A stretch of DNA of 45,334 nucleotides from Actinomycetota bacterium (GTDB lineage Bacteria > Actinomycetota > Geothermincolia > Geothermincolales > RBG-13-55-18), in contig JBFLWJ010000018.1 of NCBI GenBank assembly GCA_040757835.1, forward strand, positions 13,373-58,706, given 5' to 3'. Below, piece after piece: positions 14,196-22,864 of the stretch; position 1 is the first letter of the stretch; each line of letters starts with the position of its first letter. Position numbers and translations under genes: made by a program. The notes below the pieces were generated by a model that saw only the letters and a list, made by a program, of their open reading frames with translations, ran no database searches and had not been told where the DNA came from.

Positions 14196-17147
14196 TCACG
14201 ACCGCTCCAGCATCTCCCGGGCCAGGTCCTCCCGGGACCTCTTCCCGGCGCGGTCCGCGACTTGCTTGCAGGCGGGCGCAGGCAGTTCGAAGGCCAGGCG
14301 GTCACGCAACCCCTCACCCAGGTTCCTGGTCTCCACGTCACACCCTTCTTGAGATAAGACGCCGCAGATCACCTCGTGGGAGCGCTCTTTCTCCCCCCGT
14401 TTTTCCAGCAGCAGGGCCATCTGGGCCATGGTATTGAGGGAGAGGGGTACGGCGCCGATCTCCTCGGAGACGGCCAGGGCCTCGCGAAAGCGGCTTGCCG
14501 CCTCCACCGGGTCATCCTGGTCCATGGCCAGTTGGCCGATGATGCTGAGGGTGCTGGCCATGCCGCGACGGTCGCCGATCTCGCGGAAGTCCTCCAGGCC
14601 CTGCCCGCAGAGCTCCCGTGCCTCCTCCCTCCGGCCGAGTTTGCCGGCAACCTCCCCCAGGTTTACCAGGCCGATGGCGATACCGCGGCGGTCCCCCAGG
14701 CGCCGGTCGATAGCCAGGCTCTCCTCGTAGTGGCGCTTGGCCTCCTCGTACTCGCCGAGGTAGAAACATGCCACCCCCAGGTTGTTGATGCTGATGCTCA
14801 TGCCCCGCAGGTCGCCGAGTTCACGGTAGATCTCCAGGCTCTCCAGGTAGAGCTTCCTGGCCTCCTCGTAGCCGACGACGGAGTGGATGGCCTGGTTGAG
14901 CAGGGCCGTAGCCACCCCACGCCGGTTGTCCAGCTCCCGGTAGATGTCAAGGCTCTCCCGGTAAAGTCCGGAAGCGCGCGCGTAATCGCCGGTGCGCTCG
15001 GAGAGCATGCCGGAGAAGATGAGGTTGAAGGCAACCTCCTCCTGCATATCCAGTCCGCGCAATATGCGCAGCCCCTCATCCAGGAGTTCCGAGGCCTTTT
15101 CGTGCATACCCATGCGCAAGGCCAGGCATCCCTGGCGGGTGACGGCCCTGGCCACCAGCTCCTCCTCGATGCGCCGCCGCAATCCGCCTTCGCCCGCGGA
15201 AGCGCGTACCGCGGCGACCAGCTCACCCAGCAGCTTCTCGCCCTCCTCCAGCCAGGCCTTGATGTCATAGAATAGGTAGAGGGATGATACGCTGCGGTTC
15301 AGCTCTTCCAGGCACATGCCCTGTACCGCCATCTTCCAGGCCTCGCGGATGTTCTCTATATCGTCCTCCAGCGCGGCCAGGGCTTCGACCTGGCGCGCTC
15401 GCAGGTATTCCGATTCGCAGGCCTGCAGCAGGCGGAGATAGTAGCTGCAGAAGGCGTCTCTCACACGCTCCTCTTCCGCCGCGCCCTCGCCGAGTTTCTC
15501 GCCCGCGTAGGAGCGCAGTACCCCGTGCATCTCGTAACGCCCGCTGGATCCGCGCCGCAGCAGGGACTTGTCCATGAGGGCGGTGATCAGGGCCAGCGGG
15601 GCACCTGCCACCTCTTCGCCCGCCTCGCGCCGGAAGCCGCCGCGGAAGACGGACATCCTGGCGAAGGCCAGCCGCTCCTCCGGCTTCAGCAGGTTCCAGG
15701 AATACTCGAATGCCACGCGCAGGCTGCGGTGGCGCTCCGGGATGTCGCGCAGGGTGGTGGAGAGGAAGTCCAGGCTGCCGGCGATCTCCTCGCAGATCTC
15801 CTTGAGGGGGAGGAAGCGGATCCATGGCGAAGCCAGCTCGATACCCAGGGGCATGCCCTCGAGGAAGCGGCAGAGGTCCCCGATGAGTGGCCTCTCCTCC
15901 ATGGTGAAAGTGATCCCGGGATATACCCGGCGGGCGCCGTGCAGGAAGAGATTGATGGCGTCGAATTCGTCCGGAGCCGTGAGACTGAAACCGCGTTCGT
16001 CGTCGGGCACGTCCATGCCCCCGACCTCCAGGATCCATTCGCCCTTGAGGTTGAGCCGCTCCTGCGAGGTGACCATGATCTTTGCCTGGGGCGCCGCTTC
16101 CAGGATGCGTGCCAGGAGCAAGGAGCCCTCCTCGATGAAACGCTCGAAGCTATCCATGACCAGCAGCAGCTTCTTCTCCCTCAGGAAATCGAGGAGCTGG
16201 GCCAGGGCTTCTCCCTCGGCGTAGAAGGAGAAGTCGAGGGAGACGGCCAGCGCGGAGACAAGGTGCTGTGGCGACGACAGTTGCGAGCCGGGAAAGAAAT
16301 AGGCGCCATGGGGATAACCGCCCTCCGCTCGCATCGCCGCCTCCAGGGCCAGGCGGGTCTTGCCTATGCCCCCTGGTCCCACCAGGGTCAGGAGTCGGCA
16401 GTCCTCCTCTCCCAGGAGAGAGGCGATCTCCGTAAGCTCCTTCTCCCTGCCGATGAATGCGGTGGGTTGCTGGGGCAGATGGGAGGCGCCGGGGCCGGGC
16501 GAGACCGCGCCACCAGGCGGCACGGTGACGGCGGCATCTCCCTCGAAGACCACGGTGCGGTTGCGGCCGCCGTGCTTGGCCTTGTAGAGGGCCCGGTCGG
16601 CCATGTGCAGCAGCTCGTCCAGCCGGCGGGAGTGGCGGGGGGATTCGGCGATGCCGAAGCTGGCGGTGATGGGTACGGTAAAGATCTCCAGGGTGCGGTC
16701 GGCGATGACGCTCCGTAGTCTCTCGGCGAAGCGCAGTGCCCCCTGGGAATCGGTGCCGGGGAGCAACACCAGGAACTCCTCGCCCCCGTATCTGAAGCAG
16801 GCGTCGTCGCCCCGCGCCGCATCGGTGATGAAGGTGGCCATGGCCTGCAGAACACGGTCGCCGGTATCGTGCCCGAAGCGGTCGTTGACGGACTTGAAAT
16901 AGTCGATGTCTATTATCAACAGGGAGATGACGGTATGGTTGCGGGCCATGCGGCCGAATTCGTCCTCCAGGCAGTGGCGGTTGAAGAGTCCCGTCAGCCG
17001 GTCACGCAGGGCCTGCTGTTCCAGGCGCTGGATACGCGAGTGGTACTGCTCGAGGTAGTCGCGCATCTTGTCCTGCAGCTCCTTCTCGTTGACACGGTCG
17101 AGAGCCTCCAGGAAAGCCTCCTCCAGCCTGTCCTCCTCCAAGGTCAC
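14196..17147 (-). CDS. Diguanylate cyclase (GGDEF) fused to a STAND-type ATPase and TPR repeats
   Basis: 983 residues from GTG 17147 (no clear ribosome site, so the start is uncertain). A coiled-coil lead (1-45) precedes a GGDEF domain: DRLTGLFNR, the active-site GGEEF (121-125) and an intact product-inhibition I-site RGDD (112-115) exactly five residues upstream. From ~235 a FIGREKEL segment opens a STAND/NB-ARC-like ATPase with Walker A GPGGIGKT (~256-263), LLLVMDSFE as Walker B, and GMPLGIELA, as in MalT/LuxR-type or AfsR-type regulators. The last ~400 residues are tetratricopeptide repeats with strongly recurring YRELGDRRG-like units. No DNA-binding domain is visible, so the cyclase probably replaces the usual output. 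Inference: ligand or partner sensing by the TPR/ATPase part switches c-di-GMP synthesis. The upstream neighbour on the same strand (17227-18327) is 79 bp away. Confidence 0.92.
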   Translation of the reverse strand: MTLEEDRLEEAFLEALDRVNEKELQDKMRDYLEQYHSRIQRLEQQALRDRLTGLFNRHCLEDEFGRMARNHTVISLLIIDIDYFKSVNDRFGHDTGDRVLQAMATFITDAARGDDACFRYGGEEFLVLLPGTDSQGALRFAERLRSVIADRTLEIFTVPITASFGIAESPRHSRRLDELLHMADRALYKAKHGGRNRTVVFEGDAAVTVPPGGAVSPGPGASHLPQQPTAFIGREKELTEIASLLGEEDCRLLTLVGPGGIGKTRLALEAAMRAEGGYPHGAYFFPGSQLSSPQHLVSALAVSLDFSFYAEGEALAQLLDFLREKKLLLVMDSFERFIEEGSLLLARILEAAPQAKIMVTSQERLNLKGEWILEVGGMDVPDDERGFSLTAPDEFDAINLFLHGARRVYPGITFTMEERPLIGDLCRFLEGMPLGIELASPWIRFLPLKEICEEIAGSLDFLSTTLRDIPERHRSLRVAFEYSWNLLKPEERLAFARMSVFRGGFRREAGEEVAGAPLALITALMDKSLLRRGSSGRYEMHGVLRSYAGEKLGEGAAEEERVRDAFCSYYLRLLQACESEYLRARQVEALAALEDDIENIREAWKMAVQGMCLEELNRSVSSLYLFYDIKAWLEEGEKLLGELVAAVRASAGEGGLRRRIEEELVARAVTRQGCLALRMGMHEKASELLDEGLRILRGLDMQEEVAFNLIFSGMLSERTGDYARASGLYRESLDIYRELDNRRGVATALLNQAIHSVVGYEEARKLYLESLEIYRELGDLRGMSISINNLGVACFYLGEYEEAKRHYEESLAIDRRLGDRRGIAIGLVNLGEVAGKLGRREEARELCGQGLEDFREIGDRRGMASTLSIIGQLAMDQDDPVEAASRFREALAVSEEIGAVPLSLNTMAQMALLLEKRGEKERSHEVICGVLSQEGCDVETRNLGEGLRDRLAFELPAPACKQVADRAGKRSREDLAREMLERS

Positions 17148-17226
17148 CCCCGCGGTTCAGCAGTAGTCTCCTCCCGCTCATTGTAGCAAAAGGGAAGCAG
17201 GTCATTTTGCGGCAGGGACACAGCGG

Positions 17227-18327
17227 TCACCTCTGCATGAAACGGATGAAGCGGTTGAGGATGATGGCGTGCTCCGGGCATAGCTCGTAGCAGCAGTAGC
17301 AGTTTATGCACTTGGCGCCGTCGAAGGCCGGCACCTTGTCCACCTCGATGGCTCCGACCGGGCAGTTCTTCTCGCAGGTACGGCAGGCGGTGCAGCGCCC
17401 CGGCTCGGCGCGCAGGGCACGGTGGGCGACTAGCCTGAACATCATGGCCTGGATGGGCGCCGTCCAGGCCATGCGGGGCACGGTGGAGGGCTGCTTGAAG
17501 TGGGCGATGGGCCCTGCCGGTCCGCGCACATCGATATCCTCCAGGCGCACCGGGCCCAATCCGCGCTCGCCCGCCGCGACCAGCAGCGGCACCTTGGCGG
17601 GGTCGATACCCATCATCGTGGCCACCACCGTGTCCAGGGCTACGCCATTGCGCGAGGCGAGCATCTTGCCCTCCTCGCGGATGTCCTCGCAGGAGGGGCC
17701 GTTGCCCTCCATCACCGTTATGGCGTCCATGATCACCAGGTCCGGGACGCGTAGCTGGTAGATGTCCACCATCAGTTCTCCAAAGTCGCGGAAACGCGGG
17801 GCCACGGCGTGCATGCGCGCTTTCTCTCCGCCCACCAGGAAGCCGAAGCTGTTCTTGACGGCACCGGTGATGATCGTGCTCACGTGGGTCTTGAACTTGG
17901 GGACGGAGATGAGGACGTCGCAGTCGAGCACCTGGGAGGAGATGGAAGTGCTGTCGAGGAAGCGCGACGCTATTGTCACCTTGCGGGGAGAGGCCGCGAA
18001 GTTCACCAGGCGCTCTCCCAGCAGCTCCTCCAGGCCGGTGCTGCGCCACACCTTTTCGACGCGGCCGTAGCCGCGCACGCCCGGGTTGTCTCCCACCTGC
18101 ACCCGGGCGCCCCTCTCCTCGAGCACGTCCACCAGGGCCCGCACGAATAAGGGGTGGGTGATGATGGCGCTCTCGCCGGGCCAGGGACCGAGCATGTTCG
18201 GCTTCACCAGCACATTCCTGCCCTCGAGCTCGAGGGGGAAGGTGTCGAGGACCTCCCGCATGCGCCGCGCCAGCACCCCGGCGTCGTAGCTCGCCTCCAG
18301 CGCCAGCACCGTTTCTTTCTCCGCCAA
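17227..18327 (-). CDS. DUF362 protein with a C-terminal 2x[4Fe-4S] ferredoxin domain
   Basis: 366 residues from TTG 18327 with GGGAGGT six bases upstream. Residues ~1-290 match the DUF362 family (NVLVKPNMLGPWPGESAIITHP; GDNPGVRGYGR; ISVPKFKTHVSTIITGAVKNSFGF; DLVIMDAITVMEGNGPS). The C-terminus carries two ferredoxin motifs, CTACRTCEKNCPVGAI and CINCYCCYELCPEHAI, each able to hold a [4Fe-4S] cluster. DUF362-ferredoxins are common in anaerobes; their reaction is not established. The cysteine patterns are complete, so electron transfer is likely. Cytoplasmic: no signal or membrane segment. Confidence 0.93.
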   Translation of the reverse strand: MAEKETVLALEASYDAGVLARRMREVLDTFPLELEGRNVLVKPNMLGPWPGESAIITHPLFVRALVDVLEERGARVQVGDNPGVRGYGRVEKVWRSTGLEELLGERLVNFAASPRKVTIASRFLDSTSISSQVLDCDVLISVPKFKTHVSTIITGAVKNSFGFLVGGEKARMHAVAPRFRDFGELMVDIYQLRVPDLVIMDAITVMEGNGPSCEDIREEGKMLASRNGVALDTVVATMMGIDPAKVPLLVAAGERGLGPVRLEDIDVRGPAGPIAHFKQPSTVPRMAWTAPIQAMMFRLVAHRALRAEPGRCTACRTCEKNCPVGAIEVDKVPAFDGAKCINCYCCYELCPEHAIILNRFIRFMQR

Positions 18328-18407
18328 GTCCGACCTCCCTGACGTTTGGTCGATTGCCGCTGCTGCCCATTATTGTAATGGACTAGCGACGGGTATGGTC
18401 TACATAT

Positions 18408-19409
18408 CTACCTGCCGATGGGGAGCAACCTCCTGAACTTCGTGGAGAGCTCGTCCAGGCGGGCCATCTCCAGCTCGGAGAGCTTCAGTTCGTTCGCCTG
18501 CAGGTTCTGTTCGACCTGGCTGACCTTGGTCGCCCCCGGGATGGCCACCACCGTCTCGCCGTAGAAATTAACCAGCCAGCTCAGGGCGACCACGGCGGCT
18601 GTAACCCCGCTGGCGGCGGCGATCTCCTCCAAGGCCTTGATGAGATCGCGGCTCCGTTCCATGCGCATGCGCATGAACATCCGCCTGCCCGCCGGCCGGC
18701 TCTTGAGCAGCCCGGGGTCCTTATGGAACTTGCCGGTGAGCACCCCCATCTCCAGGGGGGACCAGGCGATGAGGGTCATGCCCAGCTGACGCGCGGCCTT
18801 GAGGGTGCCGTTGGTCTCGATGTGGCGGTTGAGCAGGCTGATCTTGACCTGGTTGGAGGCGAGGGGGATACTCCTGGCGGCCAGGGCGGCATGGGCCCGT
18901 CGCATCATGGGGGAGGGAAAGTTGCTGATGCCCACGGCGCGTATCTTCCCCGCGTCGACCAGGTCGGCCATGGCCTCCATCTGGGCCCTGACCGATGACA
19001 GGGCTATGGGCTGGTGGATCTGGAGCAGGCCCACTGGATAGGGCCGCAGGCACTCCTGCCTGGCGGCGATGTTCCTGCCCAGGGATGCAGCCGTGCGCAT
19101 GAAGGGCATCCACTTGGTCGCCACCAGCACCTCGCCCTCACCCGCCCCGGCCTGCTGCAGGGCCAGGGCGAGGCGCCGCTCGGAGCGCCCCATACCGTAG
19201 GCCTCGGCGGTGTCGAACCAGTTGATGCCGCCGGCAAGCGCCCTGCTGATGATCTCGTCGGTGACGTCATCGGGCACGTCCTGCCACACCAGGCTGTCGA
19301 AACCCTTCCCCCCGGCCAGCTGCCAGGTCCCCAGGCCTATGGGCGTGATCTCGATTTCGGTGCGGCCGAGGCGCCGCAGCGGTATCTGTGCCAGCGCGGT
19401 TCTGGTCAT
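18408..19409 (-). CDS. Aldo/keto reductase
   Basis: 333 residues from ATG 19409 (AGGCGGAG just upstream); the longer frame to 19481 runs through the probable promoter and is not used. Family features: LRRLGRTEIEITPIGLGTWQLAGG, the catalytic tetrad Asp and Tyr in NWFDTAEAYGMGRSE, Lys in VATKW, and His in LLQIHQP; then RAVGISNF, SNQVKISLLNR, IAWSPLEMGVLTGKF and a VVAIPGATKVSQVEQN cofactor segment. It should be an NADPH-dependent carbonyl reductase of the YajO/YhdN-like bacterial group; the substrate cannot be read from sequence. It is transcribed away from the ferredoxin protein at 19549, sharing a 140-bp control region. Confidence 0.93.
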   Translation of the reverse strand: MTRTALAQIPLRRLGRTEIEITPIGLGTWQLAGGKGFDSLVWQDVPDDVTDEIISRALAGGINWFDTAEAYGMGRSERRLALALQQAGAGEGEVLVATKWMPFMRTAASLGRNIAARQECLRPYPVGLLQIHQPIALSSVRAQMEAMADLVDAGKIRAVGISNFPSPMMRRAHAALAARSIPLASNQVKISLLNRHIETNGTLKAARQLGMTLIAWSPLEMGVLTGKFHKDPGLLKSRPAGRRMFMRMRMERSRDLIKALEEIAAASGVTAAVVALSWLVNFYGETVVAIPGATKVSQVEQNLQANELKLSELEMARLDELSTKFRRLLPIGR

Positions 19410-19444
19410 GTCTCCGCCTTTCCCCGGTCCCCAGGTGGGGAAAT

Positions 19445-19478
19445 CAGTATATATATCAGTACCATACGCGATATACTG
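19445..19478. promoter_or_regulatory. Inverted repeat in a divergent promoter region
   Basis: CAGTATAT (19445-19452) and ATATACTG (19471-19478) form a perfect 8-bp inverted repeat with an 18-bp spacer in an AT-rich patch between the divergent genes 18408-19409 and 19549-20343. Both arms also contain -10-like sequences. It may be an operator, overlapping -10 boxes, or both. Confidence 0.35.
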
Positions 19479-19548
19479 CAATAATCACAGGGGACCGAGG
19501 CCCGGTCGAGCGATGCGGGCAAGCGTGAGACGAAATGACCGGAGGGGG

Positions 19549-20343
19549 ATGGCCGTGGCGGTGAAGAAGGGCGGAGGCTGGAAAGCCAGGACCGGCGAGG
19601 CCTTGATCAAGGGCGCGTTGAGGATCCCCGGGATCGACCGCGTGCATCCCTGGCTGAGGCGCGGCAAGACCGACGCGCGCTGGCTGCCCATCAACGACGG
19701 CATCCGCATGCCCGACGACGTACCCCTGCCACTGGCGCTGCTCGAGCGCTTCATCGAGGAGGCCTCTCACCGCGTGATCATCGACTACTGCGGCTGCCGC
19801 AAAGGCTTCGGCTGCAAGCACTATCCAGTGGAGATAGGCTGCCTGATGATGGGGGATTCTGCCCTGGAGATCAAGCGCTTCCCGGGACGTGAGGTGGGGG
19901 TGGAGGAGGCGAAGGAACACGCCCGCCGTGCCGTCGAGGCCGGCCTGGTTCCGGTGGTGGGAAAGGTCAGGGCGGACAACTACATCTTCGACGTCAAGGA
20001 CCGCTCGCGCATGCTCACCACCTGTTTCTGCTGTGAGTGCTGCTGCGTCACCCGTTATACCCGCTACGTGCCCCTGAAGTCGCTGGACCCCCTGCAGCCG
20101 CGCCTGGAGGGCGTAAGCCTGACGGTCACGGACAACTGCAGCGGTTGCGGCAAATGCGTAAAACACTGCTACATCCAGGCCATCGAGGTCAACGGTGGCC
20201 GGGCGGTGATAGGCGGGTACTGCCGCGCCTGCGGCAGGTGCGCCAGCGTATGCCCGGAAGGCGCCATCGAGATCCGTATCGACGACCCCGACTTCATGGA
20301 GAAGGCGTACAAGAGCATCCGTTCACACGTAAAATACGACTGA
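19549..20343 (+). CDS. Multi-cluster 4Fe-4S ferredoxin-type protein
   Basis: 264 residues from ATG 19549; GTG 19555, seven bases after GGAGGGG, is an equally good start. Cysteine clusters occur in three places: a central IDYCGCRKGFGCKHYPVEIGC motif (~80-100); TTCFCCECCC (~155-165); and a C-terminal two-cluster ferredoxin (CSGCGKCVKHCYIQAI and CRACGRCASVCPEGAI). The central CxCR...C..YP...GC motif is found in uncharacterised anaerobic ferredoxin-like proteins. The protein is soluble, has no flavin or NAD site that I can see, and is probably an electron carrier or maturation factor. It is divergent from the aldo/keto reductase; a direct electron partner is not obvious nearby, although the DUF362-ferredoxin is two genes away. 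Confidence 0.85.
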   Translation: MAVAVKKGGGWKARTGEALIKGALRIPGIDRVHPWLRRGKTDARWLPINDGIRMPDDVPLPLALLERFIEEASHRVIIDYCGCRKGFGCKHYPVEIGCLMMGDSALEIKRFPGREVGVEEAKEHARRAVEAGLVPVVGKVRADNYIFDVKDRSRMLTTCFCCECCCVTRYTRYVPLKSLDPLQPRLEGVSLTVTDNCSGCGKCVKHCYIQAIEVNGGRAVIGGYCRACGRCASVCPEGAIEIRIDDPDFMEKAYKSIRSHVKYD

Positions 20344-20528
20344 GCTGCAGGTCCCGCATGAGGCCCCGTTCATATCCAGGGCTCGTCTTCGGCCTTGAAA
20401 CCGCCCCCGGCAGTGATTTTTTCCGGAGCTGTTCCCAAGAGGCCGCGTTATAGGCAATAATCATGGGGTAGGTCTATGCTGTCTCGACACACCAGTGAAC
20501 ATATTTTCTCTTTATCATGGGGGATGTT

Positions 20529-22187
20529 ATGTATAAAAACGGCTGGCCGCGTGACGGGATCGTCGACGAGTGGTTCGAGGGGGCACTGGAGACGACCTAT
20601 GCCTGCAGGTACCCCAACCTGATGGCCATCTTCCAGGACGGCCTGGCCAGGTACGGGGACGAGGAGATATTCGTCTTTCCGACCCTGGGGGAGCGCTTTA
20701 CCCGCAAACGGCTCGACGAGGCAGTCAGAAAGGTCGCCGCCTCGCTCATCGAGGACTACGGCATCGAAAAGGGCGACCGCGTGGCCATGATCCTCCTCAA
20801 CAACCCGGAGTTCTGCATGAGCTATCTGGCCATCGCCGCCGCCGGCGCCATATCGGTGGTCGTCAACGCCAGGCTGGAGACGGAGGAGCTGGGATTCCAG
20901 CTGCGAGATTCGGGCGCCAGGGTGGCCATCGTGGAGGCGGAGCTCTACGAGAGGGTGAAGCCCCTGCGCGAGCGCCTGGAGGGCCTCGAGTCCATAATCA
21001 TCACCGGCAACGAGGGCACCGACGGCTGCCCCCCCTTCACAAGCCTGCTGGCCAGGGAGGCGCCCCCCCACATAGAGGTCGAGGTGAGCGAGAAAGACAT
21101 ATGCAGCATCTGCTATACCAGCGGCACCACGGGCAGGCCCAAGGGGAGCATCATCACCCACCGCAACGTGGTCTCCAACGCCATGGCCCAGCTCAGCTGC
21201 ATGCCCTACCTCATCCCGGAGGAGTATTCCATGGACGAGATCTTCAAGATAAAGCAGATGATCTCCGTGCCCCTGTTCCACGTCACCGCCCTGCACACCC
21301 TCTTCAACATCTGCCTGCTGGGGGCGGGGGCCGTGGTCATGCCCATCTTCCAGGCCGACCAGGTCATCGAGGCCATGGTCGCGGAGGAGGTCAACTACTT
21401 CGTCGGGGTCACCGCCATGTTCTGGCTGCTGCGCATGCAGCCCAATTACCAGAAGCTGGTGGAGGCCGGGCAACTGCGACTGATGTTCCAGGGCGGTTCT
21501 CCCATGCCGCCCGAGTTGGGGGAACTGATGCTCAAGGATTTTCCCAACGCCAAGATAGGCAACGGCTTCGGCATGACCGAGACCACCTCGGTGGGCGCGG
21601 GCTCCATCCTGCCGCCGGAACAGGTCATCGCGCGGGGGTCGTCCATAGGCTGGCCCACCCCGCCCACCCTCTTCAAGGTGGTGGACGACCACATGCGGGA
21701 GGTGGCGCCGGGCGAGGCGGGGGAGCTGCTCATCAGCGGCGCAGGGGTGTGCCGCGGCTACTGGAACCTGCCCGACAAGACCCGCGAGAGTTTCGTCATC
21801 GACGCGGAGGGGCGCAGGTGGCACCGCTCCGGGGACGTGGTGGTCGTGGACGAGGAGGGCTTCTATACCATCGTCGACCGCAAGAAGGACATGATCCTGC
21901 GGGGCGGCGAGAACGTGTATTCGGTGGAGGTGGAGAACCTCATCAGCATGAACCCCAAGGTGCTGCAGGTTGGGGTCATCGGCGTCCCCGACCAGGTTCT
22001 GGGGGAGAAGATCAAGGCGGTGGTGTTCCCCATGCCCGGGCACAGCATAACCGCCGAGGAGGTCCTGGAGTTCTGCAAGGGCAAGATCGCCGACTACAAG
22101 GTGCCGGACTTCGTGGTCATCTCGGACACCCCCCTGCCCATGAACCCCGGGGGCAAGATCATGAAACACCTGCTCAAGGAGATATGA
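20529..22187 (+). CDS. AMP-dependent acyl-CoA synthetase/ligase
   Basis: 552 residues from ATG 20529, five bases after GGGGG; an in-frame ATG at 20517 lacks a ribosome site. The ANL superfamily signature is complete: phosphate loop YTSGTTGRPKGSIITH (~195-210), GNGFGMTETTSVGAG, the hinge region DVVVVDEEGFYTIVDRKKDMILRGGENVYS, and C-terminal GGKIMKHLLKEI with the catalytic lysine. It should activate a fatty or aromatic acid to its CoA thioester via an acyl-adenylate. The overall look is of long- or medium-chain fatty-acyl-CoA ligases. It stands alone, with decayed repeat-rich DNA immediately downstream. Confidence 0.95.
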   Translation: MYKNGWPRDGIVDEWFEGALETTYACRYPNLMAIFQDGLARYGDEEIFVFPTLGERFTRKRLDEAVRKVAASLIEDYGIEKGDRVAMILLNNPEFCMSYLAIAAAGAISVVVNARLETEELGFQLRDSGARVAIVEAELYERVKPLRERLEGLESIIITGNEGTDGCPPFTSLLAREAPPHIEVEVSEKDICSICYTSGTTGRPKGSIITHRNVVSNAMAQLSCMPYLIPEEYSMDEIFKIKQMISVPLFHVTALHTLFNICLLGAGAVVMPIFQADQVIEAMVAEEVNYFVGVTAMFWLLRMQPNYQKLVEAGQLRLMFQGGSPMPPELGELMLKDFPNAKIGNGFGMTETTSVGAGSILPPEQVIARGSSIGWPTPPTLFKVVDDHMREVAPGEAGELLISGAGVCRGYWNLPDKTRESFVIDAEGRRWHRSGDVVVVDEEGFYTIVDRKKDMILRGGENVYSVEVENLISMNPKVLQVGVIGVPDQVLGEKIKAVVFPMPGHSITAEEVLEFCKGKIADYKVPDFVVISDTPLPMNPGGKIMKHLLKEI

Positions 22188-22194
22188 CCATTAA

Positions 22195-22280
22195 TGGGGT
22201 CAGGTCTTGGATCTTGGATACCGCGGTACGTTGCCTGATCGCACCAGCGGTTTTATGGGGCGCATGCAAGACCTGGCACC
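22195..22280 (+). mobile_element. Degenerate MITE-like element
   Basis: The left end GGGGTCAGGTCTTG...CTTGGATACC (from 22196) matches the reverse complement of the right end of the element at 28983-29109 with few mismatches over ~35 bp. A partner end GCAAGACCTGGCACC (22265-22279) is its imperfect inverted copy. No transposase is encoded, so it would be a non-autonomous and partly decayed copy. Confidence 0.55.
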
Positions 22281-22314
22281 AACCCGAGGTGAAAAGACCA
22301 GGCGCGCGTGGTAG

Positions 22315-22376
22315 GTAATGGGAAGCGGGGGCCAGAATCCCTTCAGGCCCCCGAAGCATGGCCACGTGGATAGGTC
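22315..22376 (+). repeat. Hairpin-bearing repeat, copy 1
   Basis: Begins GTAATGGGAAGCGGGGGCC, contains a GGGGGCC/GGCCCCC hairpin (22327-22352), and ends CACGTGGATAGGTC. A diverged copy lies at 22799-22855. The two flank the WG-repeat remnant. Confidence 0.5.
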
Positions 22377-22741
22377 AGGGAGAACCGTGATCGAACCGCG
22401 CTTTTCTGCGGTCAGTCCATTCAGTGAGGGTATGGCGGCCGTTAGGCTCGACGGTGGATACGGCTATATCGATATTAGATGAAAAGGAAGGATACCTGGA
22501 TAAGAACGGCAAGCTCTCCATCGCGGCGGTCTGCGAATACGCAAACTACTTTTCCGAGAGTCTCGCCACGGTTACTTCATCCGGTATATGCGGATATATC
22601 GATACCTCCGGCAACATGATCATCGAGCCGCAGTTTGACGAGGCCGGCGATTTCCACGAGGGGTTTGCTTACGTGGAAGAGGGCGGCAAGTGCGGTTATA
22701 TAGACACCACGGGGAACATGGTCATCGCACCGCAACCATAA
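22360..22741 (+). pseudogene. WG-repeat protein remnant
   Basis: Two frames carry parts of one repeat protein. In the first (22363-22476), HVDRSGRTVIEPRF and FSEGMAAVRLDGGYGYID are clear WG (KWG) repeat units, closed by TGA. The second frame (from ~22470) continues with EGYLDKNGKLSI, CGYIDTSGNMIIEPQF, FHEGFAYVEEGGKCGYID and TGNMVIAPQP. Consecutive units in different frames mean a frameshift. There is no signal peptide or ribosome site, so this is the tail of a decayed gene. Intact WG-repeat proteins are usually secreted beta-solenoid-like proteins. If the ATG-less second frame were expressed it would yield about 100 residues, which I consider unlikely. Confidence 0.65.
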
Positions 22742-22798
22742 CATGATGAACGGATCCTGACCCCGCCCTACGGAGAAAAGACCACAGCCCCATGGCAA

Positions 22799-22855
22799 GT
22801 AGTGGGAGACGGGGCCAGGCAGAAAGCCTGACCCCGCCGCTACGTGGATAAGGTC
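22799..22855 (+). repeat. Hairpin-bearing repeat, copy 2
   Basis: Begins GTAGTGGGAGACGGGGCC, contains a GGGGCCAGGC/GCCTGACCCC hairpin (22811-22835, one mismatch), and ends TACGTGGATAAGGTC, matching copy 1 at both ends. It lies just downstream of the SCP2 gene stop on the opposite strand, where the hairpin could also act as a transcription barrier. Confidence 0.45.
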
Positions 22856-22864
22856 TCGGCCTCG

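Noticed and set aside
20448..22169. Long minus-strand open frame opposite the acyl-CoA ligase
   Set aside because: It is a GC-rich antisense shadow: low-complexity His/Gly/Val/Asp composition, no ribosome site, and the opposite strand is a full ANL enzyme. The same applies to frames opposite 12342-14156, 39362-40525, 40401-41582 and 43838-45289.
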